A stretch of DNA of 64,000 nucleotides, from positions 18,032-82,031 of the forward strand of contig JALKBU010000109.1 in assembly GCA_023091735.1 (NCBI GenBank), in the 5' to 3' direction. Of the stretch, positions 52,312 through 62,775 are shown piece after piece. This DNA comes from Trichomonas tenax. Lineage: Eukaryota; Parabasalia; Trichomonadida; Trichomonadidae. The notes beneath the pieces were generated by a model. The model worked only from the letters and a program-made list of their open reading frames with translations. It was not told where the DNA came from and made no database searches. The position numbers and the translations under genes were made by a program. Position 1 is the stretch's first letter, and each line of letters starts with the position of its first letter.

Positions 52312-52790
52312 ACTATTGTTATTATTTTGAAATCCGATTTCACAACTAAAAATAATACAAAGTTGTTATTATTAAGTTTCATATATAAATATTGCTTTAT
52401 GACTTACCGCGAATTATTTTCGAAATATGTTTTTTCTTTTCTTCCTTCAAATAATTGTCTGCGGATATTTTTCATAACTTTTCCTGATTAAATTTTTTAG
52501 TTGCTTTATATGTCCCTATTCGATTTATAGTGGTTGTCGAAGGTATATAGAGCACATATATATGTTTTATCAAATTAAGATTCCTCATCTGTTTCATATG
52601 AAACATGAGATTGCTAAATGTCAAATGAACATAATCTCTGTGTGATATAGAACATTAGATAAAGAGTGTTATAGGTTGTAAATAATCAGATCAATGGATT
52701 TTTTAGGAAATGTAGAGATTTTGAAATTCTAAACGGCTGTCCCCGAGTGCAAAATTCAGTAAGTGATATTCCCTTAATAATTTTAATTGA
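52312..52790. other. intergenic, contains a 16-bp palindrome
   Basis: No gene. TGTTTCATATGAAACA at 52590-52605 is a perfect palindrome of unknown role. Confidence 0.5.
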
Positions 52791-55700
52791 ATGAACTGTC
52801 TCCAGGAGCGGATTTTCTACTACTGGAGACACGGGTTTTACGGTCACGCGGTGATTCTCTGCGAGAAGATGCAGCAGGCGAACCAGAACGACATCTTCAT
52901 CGCGATGTGGGGCACTTTAGCGAAACATATACAGAAGCCAACGATCAATTCCCTCGAATCCATAAAAATTCTCGACTGTAGGCAGGACCTGGAGCTTCTG
53001 CATCTCGTAAATCAATACGTGATCACGAAATCTGTCATCGACCACGATCAATCGAATCTTATTTCGATCAAAAATGAATTAAATCAGAAAATAAAGACCG
53101 CAAACAACTTCTCAAGACTTTCGTCGATATTTGTTGCACTGTTATTCCACAATTTTCAGCTTTGTAAAGATATTATAAAAACTTCGGACGATCCAGAATA
53201 TATTACATATAAAGGATGGATATATTTCCTCGAAGGAGATATCCAGGAAAGCTTAAATTGCTTTAATACCGCTCTGGAAAAGTTTTCGACACCAAATGTC
53301 CTTTGTTTCTATGGAAAAGCAGTAGCGTCGCATTATCTCCAGATGTACGCCGATTCGCAGGAGTATTTCTACAAAATTGAGTCTTCTTATCAGTTCCCTG
53401 AAATAATTTTGGAACAAATTCGTTGTGCTTTTTTCTCGAACAATTACGAAGCTCTTTTGAAGCATATAAACAGATCGCGAGGCCTTACACTGTCAAATCT
53501 TGAATGTAACATCGCAAAAGTGATTTATAGTTTAAATATCGATGCAAAGTTTGAATTTGCATTGAGGAAAATAGATAGAGTCATCAAAATTCTTAATTTA
53601 TACGAAAAAGGCAATTGGCGTCTTCAAAACTCAATTTGCTTCTTATTCCACACAATTTCATGCAGAAATCAGTTAATAGCATCAAAATTGTTGCCTTTAG
53701 TTACTCATACATCAGATTCACATCCAACACAAGCGATTCCTCTTTTCGTTCTCGGACATTTTCAAATTGCGGCAGGAAACATCTTTTCAGCGATAAATTC
53801 GATAAACAAAGGCCTCATATTAGACCCAATAAGTCCATTGGGCATCGAAGCACGGCTTAGAATTTCATTAGATTCGCAACGATTATCTGAAGCTAAAGAT
53901 CAAATAGATTTCCTTCCGGATAACTTCGATCTGCCTATCAGTGCTCTAAAATTGCGTGCGTCGAAGAAACTTGATGGAATCGATATGGATTATGATTCAT
54001 TATTATCGGAAATAAATGAAAGACTCGAAAACTTCCACAACGGAAGAACAATCTTCGCAAACGAGTTAGAATGCAAGTATGAGAACACTGTTGATAGATT
54101 CACAGCATTTAGGTTTGATGCGGTCACAGATGTCTTCAATGAGATCGTTATTCATAACTATGGACATGATTTTTCAGATCGAATCTCAAAGGTTGTTAAA
54201 CTCGCTCCTGGATTGAGCCCACTGAAATATGTTTATCTCGTGAGTTTAGTTCAAGATGGAAAGTTCGAGAAAGCGATTGATGTCGCAAGATATATAATGA
54301 TCAGTGATTGGCAGTATAAAAAAGAATGGTGTCTTTCATATGCAGCAACAGCTTTAATACAAACAGATCAAATGCAGTTCGCACAAAAATGCATTAAAGA
54401 AAGTATCCAATACAGACCACAGATTGCAACAACGCCATATTTCCACTTGATTTGGCTTCAATGTGAAATTGCAAAAGGAAATGTTCACTCATCAGTCCAA
54501 AAAGTTTCCGAATTATTCGAAAAACAAGCAGCAGACATTGATATGCATTTCTTGTTATCATTCGTCGACATGTGTTTGAAGAATGGAGAATACAACATTG
54601 CAGCGAAAATTACGAAAATGTGCGTCTCTAAAATCAGCCGCGGAAGAGATAAAGTTGAGGTTTTAATCAGACAAGCCTACATATTCGCATCAAAAGGTTT
54701 GTATGAGAAAGCATTCGCATCTTTGACGAAACTTGATAATCACTCGAAATACGCTGAGAAAGCTTTATTATGCAAAGCTGAAATCCACATTCAATACATG
54801 AAAGATGAAGGACAGTATTTGAATTTGTTCGAAGATTTATGTCAGAAGAATCCAACAGCGAAGAATTACACTCTTTTAGGCGATGCTTATTCCAGATTGT
54901 TATTATTCGATAAAGCAGCATCTGCATATGAAGTTGCCTTGAAAGATGATCCACAGATTGCTCCAACATTCATCAAAACATTGTTCTACGCACACAGATA
55001 TAATCAAGCGATTGAAATCTATAAACAGTCTTCATCGAGTACATTCAAAGATACGTTATTCTTCGTGAAATTGTTGTTGAGAATGAAGCGCTACAAACTT
55101 GCTCTTCAGTGTCTTGAAGCTGCCAGTGTCATCAAAGATAAGCTTCAGTTGCTTGCTGCTGAATATCACGAATTACTTGGATATGCTGCAATGAAAGATG
55201 GAGAATACAATAAATCAGAACTCAATTATATCAAAGCTCTCGCAATCTACAAAGCATTCATCCCAAAGACAATTCGCAACTGCTTTGTTGATGCAATCAA
55301 TGGGAAGGCTTCAGCAGCTGCTTTCTCACTCGGCAAAGTCATTTCGATGCAAGGCAGAGAAGAAGAGTCAATCAACTTTTACAATGATGCCCTTGAAATA
55401 TGGTCAATGAACTCTGATGCAGTTATGGAATTGTTCAAGTTCTATAGATCAAGAAACAATTACCAGAAATGTTTATCAATCGTTTCAGATCACATCATGA
55501 AGAACACAGACAGCGAAAACATTGCTCTTCTCGTCACTTCTCTCGATATCAGAGAATACGATGAACTCATCGCATGCCTCAAAACAGTTCTCCAAGCACA
55601 TCCAAACTACACTCGTGCAGCAGTGAGACTTGTTGAAATATGCGCACGTGCAGGAAAGCTCGATATTGCAAAGCCATTCATCAATACGAAATACACTTCA

Positions 55701-56540
55701 TCGAACTTAATATTCGTTCACGGCCTTTATTTGATGCACACTGGTGACACTGACAATGCAATCAAGTTGATGTCGATGATTTTCGCGAGTAGAATGTGGG
55801 GACTCTCTGCAAAACTTGCTTGTTTCCAATTATTGACGAATCCAAAGAAGAAATATATCTGGATGACGAAGGAACCACTTTCTACATCAGACAACATCGA
55901 AGCTGCAAGACAACTTATTCCAGGAATGGATTTAGAAGATGATGAAAAGGAACTTCTTGAAGCAGATTGTTTCTGCTCTGAAAACACAGAAAAGAGTGTT
56001 AACCAAGCTTTGTCGATGTATGCTGCCGTTGCTGAAAAGAATCCAAGCAGCATTGCTACTTTTATTGGAGCTGCTCGATGTGCAATGAAACTAGAAAAGT
56101 CTGAAACAGCTCTTAAGTATGTTTATACTGTCCTCCAAATGCCAATCACGCACGAAACGCATGTCTTCTTTGTTGAAGCATATCTGATTCGTGCTGTCTC
56201 TATGTCGAAGTCTAACAACTATCTCTCTGCAAAGCATGACGCATCTCTTGCACTAACAATCAATAGGAGCTCTCTTCCTGCATGGGAACTTTCTGCCAAT
56301 TTCTCTGCTCGCGCAAGAATGTACAATGATGCAGCCAACGCATACCAGATGTGCTGGGAACTCACTGGTAGGAAGGACTTGGAGATGGCCTATATGCTTG
56401 CGGATTGTCTGATGAAAAGTGGGCGCGAACAAGAAGCTCTCTACATTTGTAGATGCATCTTGGATATCAATCCGATGTATAAAGATGTCAAAGAGAAAAT
56501 CCTTGTCAACGCTTACAAGAAGCTCATGAAGAAGACTTAA
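52791..56540 (+). CDS. TTC21B: IFT139/TTC21B homolog, intraflagellar transport complex A
   Basis: The 1249-residue protein is built almost entirely of TPR-like helix pairs and is close in length to animal TTC21B (about 1300). Diagnostic similarity includes the N-terminal IFYYWRHGFYGHAVILCEKM, the central TPR YTLLGDAYSRLLLFDKAASA, GLYLMHTGDTDNAIKLM followed by MWGLSAKLACFQLL near residue 985, and the C-terminus LTINRSSLPAWELSANFSAR, YNDAANAYQMCWELTGRKD, YICRCILDINPMYKDVKEKI. IFT-A moves cargo from tip to base and gates entry of membrane proteins in cilia. In a trichomonad it would serve the flagella. The ATG at 52791 fits the family N-terminus; no clear initiator is seen. Confidence 0.9.
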   Translation: MNCLQERIFYYWRHGFYGHAVILCEKMQQANQNDIFIAMWGTLAKHIQKPTINSLESIKILDCRQDLELLHLVNQYVITKSVIDHDQSNLISIKNELNQKIKTANNFSRLSSIFVALLFHNFQLCKDIIKTSDDPEYITYKGWIYFLEGDIQESLNCFNTALEKFSTPNVLCFYGKAVASHYLQMYADSQEYFYKIESSYQFPEIILEQIRCAFFSNNYEALLKHINRSRGLTLSNLECNIAKVIYSLNIDAKFEFALRKIDRVIKILNLYEKGNWRLQNSICFLFHTISCRNQLIASKLLPLVTHTSDSHPTQAIPLFVLGHFQIAAGNIFSAINSINKGLILDPISPLGIEARLRISLDSQRLSEAKDQIDFLPDNFDLPISALKLRASKKLDGIDMDYDSLLSEINERLENFHNGRTIFANELECKYENTVDRFTAFRFDAVTDVFNEIVIHNYGHDFSDRISKVVKLAPGLSPLKYVYLVSLVQDGKFEKAIDVARYIMISDWQYKKEWCLSYAATALIQTDQMQFAQKCIKESIQYRPQIATTPYFHLIWLQCEIAKGNVHSSVQKVSELFEKQAADIDMHFLLSFVDMCLKNGEYNIAAKITKMCVSKISRGRDKVEVLIRQAYIFASKGLYEKAFASLTKLDNHSKYAEKALLCKAEIHIQYMKDEGQYLNLFEDLCQKNPTAKNYTLLGDAYSRLLLFDKAASAYEVALKDDPQIAPTFIKTLFYAHRYNQAIEIYKQSSSSTFKDTLFFVKLLLRMKRYKLALQCLEAASVIKDKLQLLAAEYHELLGYAAMKDGEYNKSELNYIKALAIYKAFIPKTIRNCFVDAINGKASAAAFSLGKVISMQGREEESINFYNDALEIWSMNSDAVMELFKFYRSRNNYQKCLSIVSDHIMKNTDSENIALLVTSLDIREYDELIACLKTVLQAHPNYTRAAVRLVEICARAGKLDIAKPFINTKYTSSNLIFVHGLYLMHTGDTDNAIKLMSMIFASRMWGLSAKLACFQLLTNPKKKYIWMTKEPLSTSDNIEAARQLIPGMDLEDDEKELLEADCFCSENTEKSVNQALSMYAAVAEKNPSSIATFIGAARCAMKLEKSETALKYVYTVLQMPITHETHVFFVEAYLIRAVSMSKSNNYLSAKHDASLALTINRSSLPAWELSANFSARARMYNDAANAYQMCWELTGRKDLEMAYMLADCLMKSGREQEALYICRCILDINPMYKDVKEKILVNAYKKLMKKT

Positions 56541-56620
56541 TCTCTTTTTTATTTGTTTTGTTTTAATTTCAAATTGTAGATGAAAAATTAATAATAATTT
56601 GCAGCAAAAAAATCTTTTTT

Positions 56621-58750
56621 TTACTGTTGAGTAATGAGTAGAGTGGAGTTCAAGCTATCCATTGTATTCTTGCGCCTCATGACACAAAGGACGATGACGA
56701 CGATAAGCAAGATGAGAATGATGGATCCACCAACAGCTGACTCGATGATGATAATCTTCTTCATCTTAGAATCAGATGGTTCACTTGTTGGCTCTGTTGT
56801 CGGTGGAATTGGTGACTGTGTTGGCTTCGGTGGCGCAGGAACAAATGGGCAGTTAGTCAATTTGGCTTTGATGTCTTGGCCCATGAAAATTGTTCCTGTG
56901 TAGTTATTAGCTGTGTAAACATTGATTTCGGATATCATCAATGGACCTCCCTGTGGCTCTTTGTCGCCGCAATAGATTAAATTAGTGAGTTTCGTGGATG
57001 ATGCGAAAGTGTGTGGAGAAATGAAAGCTGCATTTCCAAGGAATGTGATATTGACGAGATTCTGGCAGCGAGAGAATGAGAACATTCTCAAGTTGATTGG
57101 TGATGAAGCAACAACACTCCTGAGTCTGTTTGCTTCAGTGAAAGCGTATAAGGCAACATCAAGCAATGATGATGGGAAGTTAATAGTTGTTCCACTGTAT
57201 CCTGAGAACGCTCTTTCGCCAATGTAAGCAAGTTTAACATAGTTCTTGAAGTCAAAGTTCAATGAATGGCAGAGAGCAAATGCGGAATCATAAATTGCTT
57301 CGATGTTTTCAATCTCTAAGTTTCTCAAGTTTCTGCAGTTGTGGAAAGCTCTGTTTGAAACTGCTTTGATGCTGTGTGCAACAAATGTCTCGAGATTGAT
57401 GCAGTTCTCGAAGACATATGGCTGAAGAATCAAGCTGTCATTTGTGAAAATACAAGATGTGAGTTTTTCGTTTCCTGCGAATGCATAAGAACAAACAACA
57501 TTTGTGCCTGCACCTAAAACAACTTCAACAAACTGAGACCTGTAGAATGAGTATGGGCCGATGATTGTGTAGATAGAAACATCAACTTGTTCTTCGGCTT
57601 CAAAACTCGTGTAACAGAATGTCATTGAGTGATCATTCCTTGTAAGTAATTTGCCTGCGTGGTCTGTTGTGTAGTAGATATTCGCGCCAACATCAAACTT
57701 TGCAGCATTCTTGATCTCAACGAATGATCCTGGAGCTGCCCACATCAAGATATCTGGTAACTTGATTTCTTGCTGCGATGTGTTGAAGAAAGCGAGTTCC
57801 CAGATCTGAAGGATATGATTATTGTAGGTAACCTTCTGAAGGTTCTGGCACTGATAGAAAGCGCCGGCTGGAATGTGATACATCGTTGATGGAATTGTGA
57901 ATTCTGTGATTGTGTTGACATAAGCGAATGTATATGATTCAAATGTGTATTGGATCTTGTTGATGTTATATAACACAACATTTGGAGACTGATAGAAAGC
58001 ATAAGATTGAATTTCTGTTAATCCTTGTGAAAATTCGATATATGTGAGCGACTTGCACATGCTAAAGGCGTGAATGCCGATAAATTTAATGTTTGGAAGT
58101 ATTAATTTGACCAATCCTGAGTTATGGAAGCAGTATTTGCGAATCTTAATAACATTTGCTAATAAATCGAGTTTGATTTGTGTGTTGCAGAATATGTATT
58201 CAGGCAATTCTGTTACATCCTCCAAAATCTCACAAGCACTCAAAGATTTGCAATCTCTGAAAACAGCGGCACCAAATGTTCTTGGAACTCCCTCAACTGG
58301 AACAGAGGTGTCACCATTGGCAACCTTGAATTCTGTGAGACTTATGCATCCGCGAAACGCGTTTGCATCGACTTTCATTGTGCATTTCCTGAAATAAAAT
58401 GTTTTGAGAAACATACATTCCTGGAAACAGGAAATTCCGATGTATTGGCATCCATCTGGAACTGTGAAAGTTTTTAAATTGTTGCAAAGGAGAAATGCGA
58501 AATTGTTAAGTTTAACGATTGGTGCTTTAAATGTAACAGTAGCGAGATCTTTCATGTGTGCAAACGCGAATTCTGGTACTTCATTGTAAGTTCCATCAAT
58601 AATTGCGGTAGAAACAACATTATTTTGGACAATTGCATCGATTTGATCTTTTGTGTAAACACTATCGGCTGTAATACTCAATGTCTTTGTTCCTGAATCA
58701 TATTTTATGATGTTTTCAGAAACAGAAAGAACAGAAAAAAAATTTAGCAT
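56621..58750 (-). CDS. BspA-like leucine-rich repeat surface protein, 709 aa
   Basis: ATG 58750 lies 12 bases after a strong initiator. About 25 LRR_5/BspA units span residues 50-620, for example VVSTAIIDGTYNEVPEFAFA, LKTFTVPDGCQYIGISCF, KSLTYIEFSQGLTEIQSYAF and LRNLEIENIEAIYDSAFAL. Then comes a Pro/Thr stalk (PPKPTQSPIPPTTEPTSEP), one transmembrane helix (about 666-691) and a short basic tail RRKNTMDSLNSTLLITQQ. The N-terminal hydrophobic stretch (MLNFFSVLSV) is short for a signal peptide. BspA-like proteins form a large surface family in trichomonads, linked to host-cell and matrix adhesion. This copy looks complete and intact. Confidence 0.92.
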   Translation of the reverse strand: MLNFFSVLSVSENIIKYDSGTKTLSITADSVYTKDQIDAIVQNNVVSTAIIDGTYNEVPEFAFAHMKDLATVTFKAPIVKLNNFAFLLCNNLKTFTVPDGCQYIGISCFQECMFLKTFYFRKCTMKVDANAFRGCISLTEFKVANGDTSVPVEGVPRTFGAAVFRDCKSLSACEILEDVTELPEYIFCNTQIKLDLLANVIKIRKYCFHNSGLVKLILPNIKFIGIHAFSMCKSLTYIEFSQGLTEIQSYAFYQSPNVVLYNINKIQYTFESYTFAYVNTITEFTIPSTMYHIPAGAFYQCQNLQKVTYNNHILQIWELAFFNTSQQEIKLPDILMWAAPGSFVEIKNAAKFDVGANIYYTTDHAGKLLTRNDHSMTFCYTSFEAEEQVDVSIYTIIGPYSFYRSQFVEVVLGAGTNVVCSYAFAGNEKLTSCIFTNDSLILQPYVFENCINLETFVAHSIKAVSNRAFHNCRNLRNLEIENIEAIYDSAFALCHSLNFDFKNYVKLAYIGERAFSGYSGTTINFPSSLLDVALYAFTEANRLRSVVASSPINLRMFSFSRCQNLVNITFLGNAAFISPHTFASSTKLTNLIYCGDKEPQGGPLMISEINVYTANNYTGTIFMGQDIKAKLTNCPFVPAPPKPTQSPIPPTTEPTSEPSDSKMKKIIIIESAVGGSIILILLIVVIVLCVMRRKNTMDSLNSTLLITQQ

Positions 58751-58756
58751 TGTTTT

Positions 58757-58765
58757 AAAAAGTGA
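58757..58765 (-). promoter_or_regulatory. initiator (Inr) of the BspA-like gene
   Basis: Minus-strand TCACTTTTT sets the start at 58763 with a 12-base leader. Confidence 0.75.
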
Positions 58766-59846
58766 CTATGGCAAAAGTGATTTCATCATTTTCTCATCTT
58801 TTATACCAATAATCACCTTCTATACCTAAATCGATTTTCATCAAAAAAATTATAACATCGGTGTTGAAATTTCGAAGATATTTAATATCATTTTGACAAA
58901 TTACGAATTATCCAATATGTCAACATAAATTATTCATAGATTTTTGATTATTGAATAAGGTGTAAGTTACAGACATTAAAATCGCGTATGACAGATATTT
59001 ACCAAATATATTCTTAATATCATTAGGAAATCTTCATATGGTTATGTCCGACAACTCAATTATAGTGTGAATTCAAGAGCAGATGGATCAATCTTGATTT
59101 TAAAATATCCAACAATTTAAATCTAAGGATATGAATCGGTTTGTTCATTTCAAAATATGGAATGGGAACAATATTTCTGTTCTTCGATGTTTATAGCCTC
59201 TGTTTCAAAAATATTTGATCTCAAATCTGTTAGTTGTAGGAATCCGACTTTCGGAAATGAAAGTGTAAACTCAGTAGAACGGAAATAAGATATTATATTA
59301 ACGACAAGACACAAATTCGATTTGTCAATAAAATAATTTTTCGTCAAAAAAATAGAGGAATACCATAACTCACACAATACGCTGTAAAAATCCAAAAACT
59401 CAATAAATACAAAGTGAAAAGAATCATTAAGGTGGATAGAAAATTATTTTATTGAAATTTTTATGATTTGTAAACTTAAAATGTCACTTTTATAATATTG
59501 TAAATCAAAATGTGTTCTAAATGTAGAGTATAGTGTTAATATTCGTCACTTTTTGAACTCAAAAAGTGCGAATTGTCACCTTTTAATTCAATTACTAAAA
59601 GTGTCACGCAAAGTGGATTCATTTTTCTTCAAAAAATGCTATGTCAACGTCAATCAAAAAGCCGTCATTCTCTTTTAAACATTTAGGTAAAATTCCGACC
59701 TTATTTTGTAATTTTTGATTGATTTATCTTATTGACGATTATTTTCGATTCAATTGCTCTAACATCAAAAATCTCATAAATCGATTTTTAAGGAGAAAAT
59801 AGATATAGTGTCATTTGATAATTTGACAAAATCGTGAAAAGTGAAC
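58766..59846. other. intergenic between divergent genes, with initiator-like motifs
   Basis: About 1 kb without a supported gene. TCACTTTT and its complement occur several times at 59480-59610 in both orientations, without ORFs attached. Confidence 0.5.
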
Positions 59847-59856
59847 TCATTTTATT
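59847..59856 (+). promoter_or_regulatory. initiator (Inr) of the ankyrin/proline-rich gene
   Basis: TCATTTTATT with start A59849 and a 10-base leader to ATG 59859. Confidence 0.75.
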
Positions 59857-59858
59857 AA

Positions 59859-62557
59859 ATGTCCCAGCCCGAAATCTTTGATATCTGCAAGAACGGTGAT
59901 GCAGCAAAAGCCGCCGCCGCTCTTAAAAGAGATAGTAAACAGCTGAACGCTGTCAGTAGAGTTCTTTTTTCACATATTTAATTCATTTTATTTTTATGGA
60001 GACACTCCTTTACACGTTGCAGCATACAATAACAAGCTAGACATCTGCGAGCTCTTAATTCAGAATGGTGCGATCATTAACGCCAAAAATAGACAAATTC
60101 TTTATTTAATTATGAGTCAACTCCGCTACATGATGCATCAAGAAAGGCAAACATTGCTGTTATGAAACTTCTGATTGAAAATGGAGCAGATATAGACGAC
60201 AAGAACAGAATTCATCCGAATTTCATTTTGGAAACACACCATTACACGAAGCTGCACAGTACAAACCAGAAGCAGTTAAACTTCTTATTGAGTACGGAGC
60301 AAATCAAAACATCAAGAACATGGAAGGAAAGCTTCCTGTAGATTTAGCGATTGATGCGCCAGTCAAAAACATGTTTAAGACTGCCAAGCCGATCCATAAT
60401 GCTGCTGTATTCGATAATCCACTCGGAAATATGGTCAACCTCGATATGGGTAAAGTGAATGATTTTTTAAATGTTGCTGCTCCAGGTGCAAAGTTCGATA
60501 TGTCAGCTCTCATGGCGGGGCTTACCTCGCCAAAGACTGCTGCCCCCAAACCAGCTCCAGCACATACTGCCAAGCCGACACCAGCTCCTGCTGCAAAGCC
60601 TGCTCCTACACCAGCTAAACCTGTTGAACAACCGAAACCTGCTCCAGCCCCAGCTAAACCAGCTCCAAAGCCAACTCCTGCTCCAGCTCCAGCCAAACCT
60701 GTTGAACAGTCAAAACTAACACCTGCTCCAGCTCCAAAACCTGCTCCAGCCCCAGCACCAAAACCAGTCGAGCAGCCAAAGCCAGCACCAGCTCCAAAGC
60801 CTGCAGAGCCACCGAAGCCTGCTCCAGCACCAGCTCCGAAACCAGTCGAGCAGCCAAAGCCAGCACCTGCTCCAGCTGCAGCCCCAGCTGCAAAGCCTGC
60901 AGAGCCACCAAAGCCTGCAGAGCCACCGAAGCCTGCTCCAGCACCAGCTCCGAAACCAGTGGAGCAGCCAAAGCCTGAGCTACCGAAGGAGGAGCCAAAG
61001 AAGCTTGATATGTCGAAGTTCACACCAAAGGAGGAGGAGAAGTCAGCTCCAGCACCAGTAGAGCCGGTTAAGAAGTTGGATGTTTCAAGGTTGAACCTTC
61101 AGCAGGAAGAGCAGTCATCACCAAAGTCTTCACCAGCAGAGCCACCAAATAAATTAGATATGTCACAATATGCTCCAAAGAAGGAGGAAGAAAAGCCAGC
61201 AGCTCCTGCCGAACCAGTCAAGAAACTTGACGTTTCAAGACTCAATGTTCAGCAGCAGGAAACACCATCACCGAAGTCATCAGCAGCAGAACCACCGAAG
61301 AAGCTTGATATGTCCAAGTTCGCACAGAATGATGAGGAAGAGAAGCCATCTGTACCAGCTGAGCCAGTTAAGAAGTTAGATGCTTCAAGGCTTGCTCCAC
61401 AGCAGCAGGAAGCACCAGCTGCGAAGCCAGCTGAGCCGGTTAAGAAACTTGATGTTTCAAGACTCAATGTTCAGAATGAGAAAACAACATCGCCGAAATC
61501 TTCTGCAGCAGAACCACCTAAGAAACTCGAAACGTCAAGATTCCAGCAGCAACAAGAGACGCCATCACCAAAGTCCTCAGTGGCTGAGCCACCAAAGAAG
61601 CTCGATATGTCTAAGTTCGCTCAGAAGGAGGAAGAAACTCCATCACCAAAGTCATCAGGTGCAGAGCCTCCAAAGAAGCTTGACACATCAAGATTCCAGC
61701 AACATCAGCACGAAACGCCATCGCCAAAGTCTTCTGGTGCTGAGCCTCCAAAGAAGATAGACATGTCGAGATTTGCACAGAAGGATGAAGAGGAAAAATC
61801 TCCAAGAAGATCGTCTGGTGCAGAACCACCAAAGAAGCTCAATATGTCGAAATTCTCTCAGAAGGAAGAAGAACCAGAGCAAAAGCCAACACAACAGAAT
61901 GCTCCAGTCAAGAAGCTTAACTTATCTTCAGACTTCATGGACAAAATCAGCTCTGCTTATGGAGGCGCTCAAACAAGTGCTCCACCAAAGGTAGAGCCAA
62001 AGCCAGATGCACCACCACCAAAGAAGCTCAAGATTCCAGCCGGACTTGCTGAGAAGCTTACATATCAGCCACCACCGGACTCTGGCAACTCAGATGCAGC
62101 AGAAGTCACAGCCCCACCTCCACCAGTTGGCTTAACTCTCCCACCGCCTCCAACAGGATTAGTTCTTCCACCTCCACCAACCGGTTTGACACTTCCACCT
62201 TCACCACCTGCTGCACCAGATTCTGGAGCCCCACCGCCACCTCCTCCAGCAGGCGTAGCACCACCACCTCCGCCACCACCAAGCGGACTCCCACCACCAC
62301 CTCCACCCTCCTCAAAGCCCGCAGGAAGCCTTGTAAAGCCAACAGATGACGCTCTTCAGGCAATGATGGCAAAATTGAAGAAGAAGAAACAGACAAACCC
62401 AGTCAAGACTGTTGAGTCTAAGAATTCATTTGCGGGAGCTGTTGGTGGAGCACCAGGAGCGCCTGCTGCTGTCGCTGCACCACCGCCATCGAGACCACAA
62501 GGTGGTAACGATCTTAACGCTGCTCTTCAGGCAGCATTTGCGAAGAGGAAAAAGTAG
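59859..62557 (+). CDS. ankyrin-repeat, proline-rich protein with interrupted ankyrin region
   Basis: Coding blocks: 59859-59960 (34 codons, capping helices SQPEIFDICKNGD), 59995-60093 (33 codons, GDTPLHVAAYNNKLDICELL), 60111-60209 (33 codons, ESTPLHDASRKANIAVMKLL) and 60227-62557 (GNTPLHEAAQYKPEAVKLL, then the rest). Between them lie 34, 17 and 17 bases that break the frame at the same point of each ankyrin repeat. If removed, the protein has 876 residues. After the ankyrins come Pro/Ala-rich repeats (KPAPAPAPKPVEQPKP), modules like EPPKKLDMSKFAQKEEE with PVKKLDVSRLNVQQ about ten times, PPPPP stretches, and two short basic helices (LQAMMAKLKKKK, LQAAFAKRKK). An actin/profilin scaffold is inferred. 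Without removal the only long product starts at ATG 60320. Confidence 0.7.
60540..61010 (+). repeat. proline/alanine coding repeats (PAPAPKPVEQPKP)
   Basis: Tandem degenerate units built of CCAGCTCC/GCTCCAGC encode KPAPAP and PVEQPKP. The repeats keep the frame open on other strands too, which explains several shadow ORFs. Confidence 0.8.
61010..61880 (+). repeat. KKLDxSxF/L coding repeats
   Basis: About eleven units of the form (P/V)KKLD(M/V/T)S(K/R)(F/L) are spaced by Gln/Glu/Ser-Pro linkers (QQQETPSPKSS). Two subtypes alternate: PPKKLDMSKF and PVKKLDVSRL. The regular spacing suggests short linear binding motifs in series. Confidence 0.75.
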
Positions 62558-62775
62558 AGCATTAGATATTGTAAATGGCTAATACTTTTTATGATTAATA
62601 ATAATATCTTATTTAATTTCACTATTATTCACTCAGCACAGTTTAAATAACATCTTACGCAGCATTTCATTCATATCCTCGCTATATACTCATCACAATA
62701 TTATTTTTTTAACAGAAATTTTATATCAATGATGTAAACATAAAATCACACACAAAATCATGCAAAATTGGAAAA

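Noticed and set aside
60304..61023. Long minus-strand Gly/Ala-rich frame opposite the proline-rich gene
   Set aside because: It is the antisense of Pro/Ala codon repeats; the plus-strand product has the initiator and domains.
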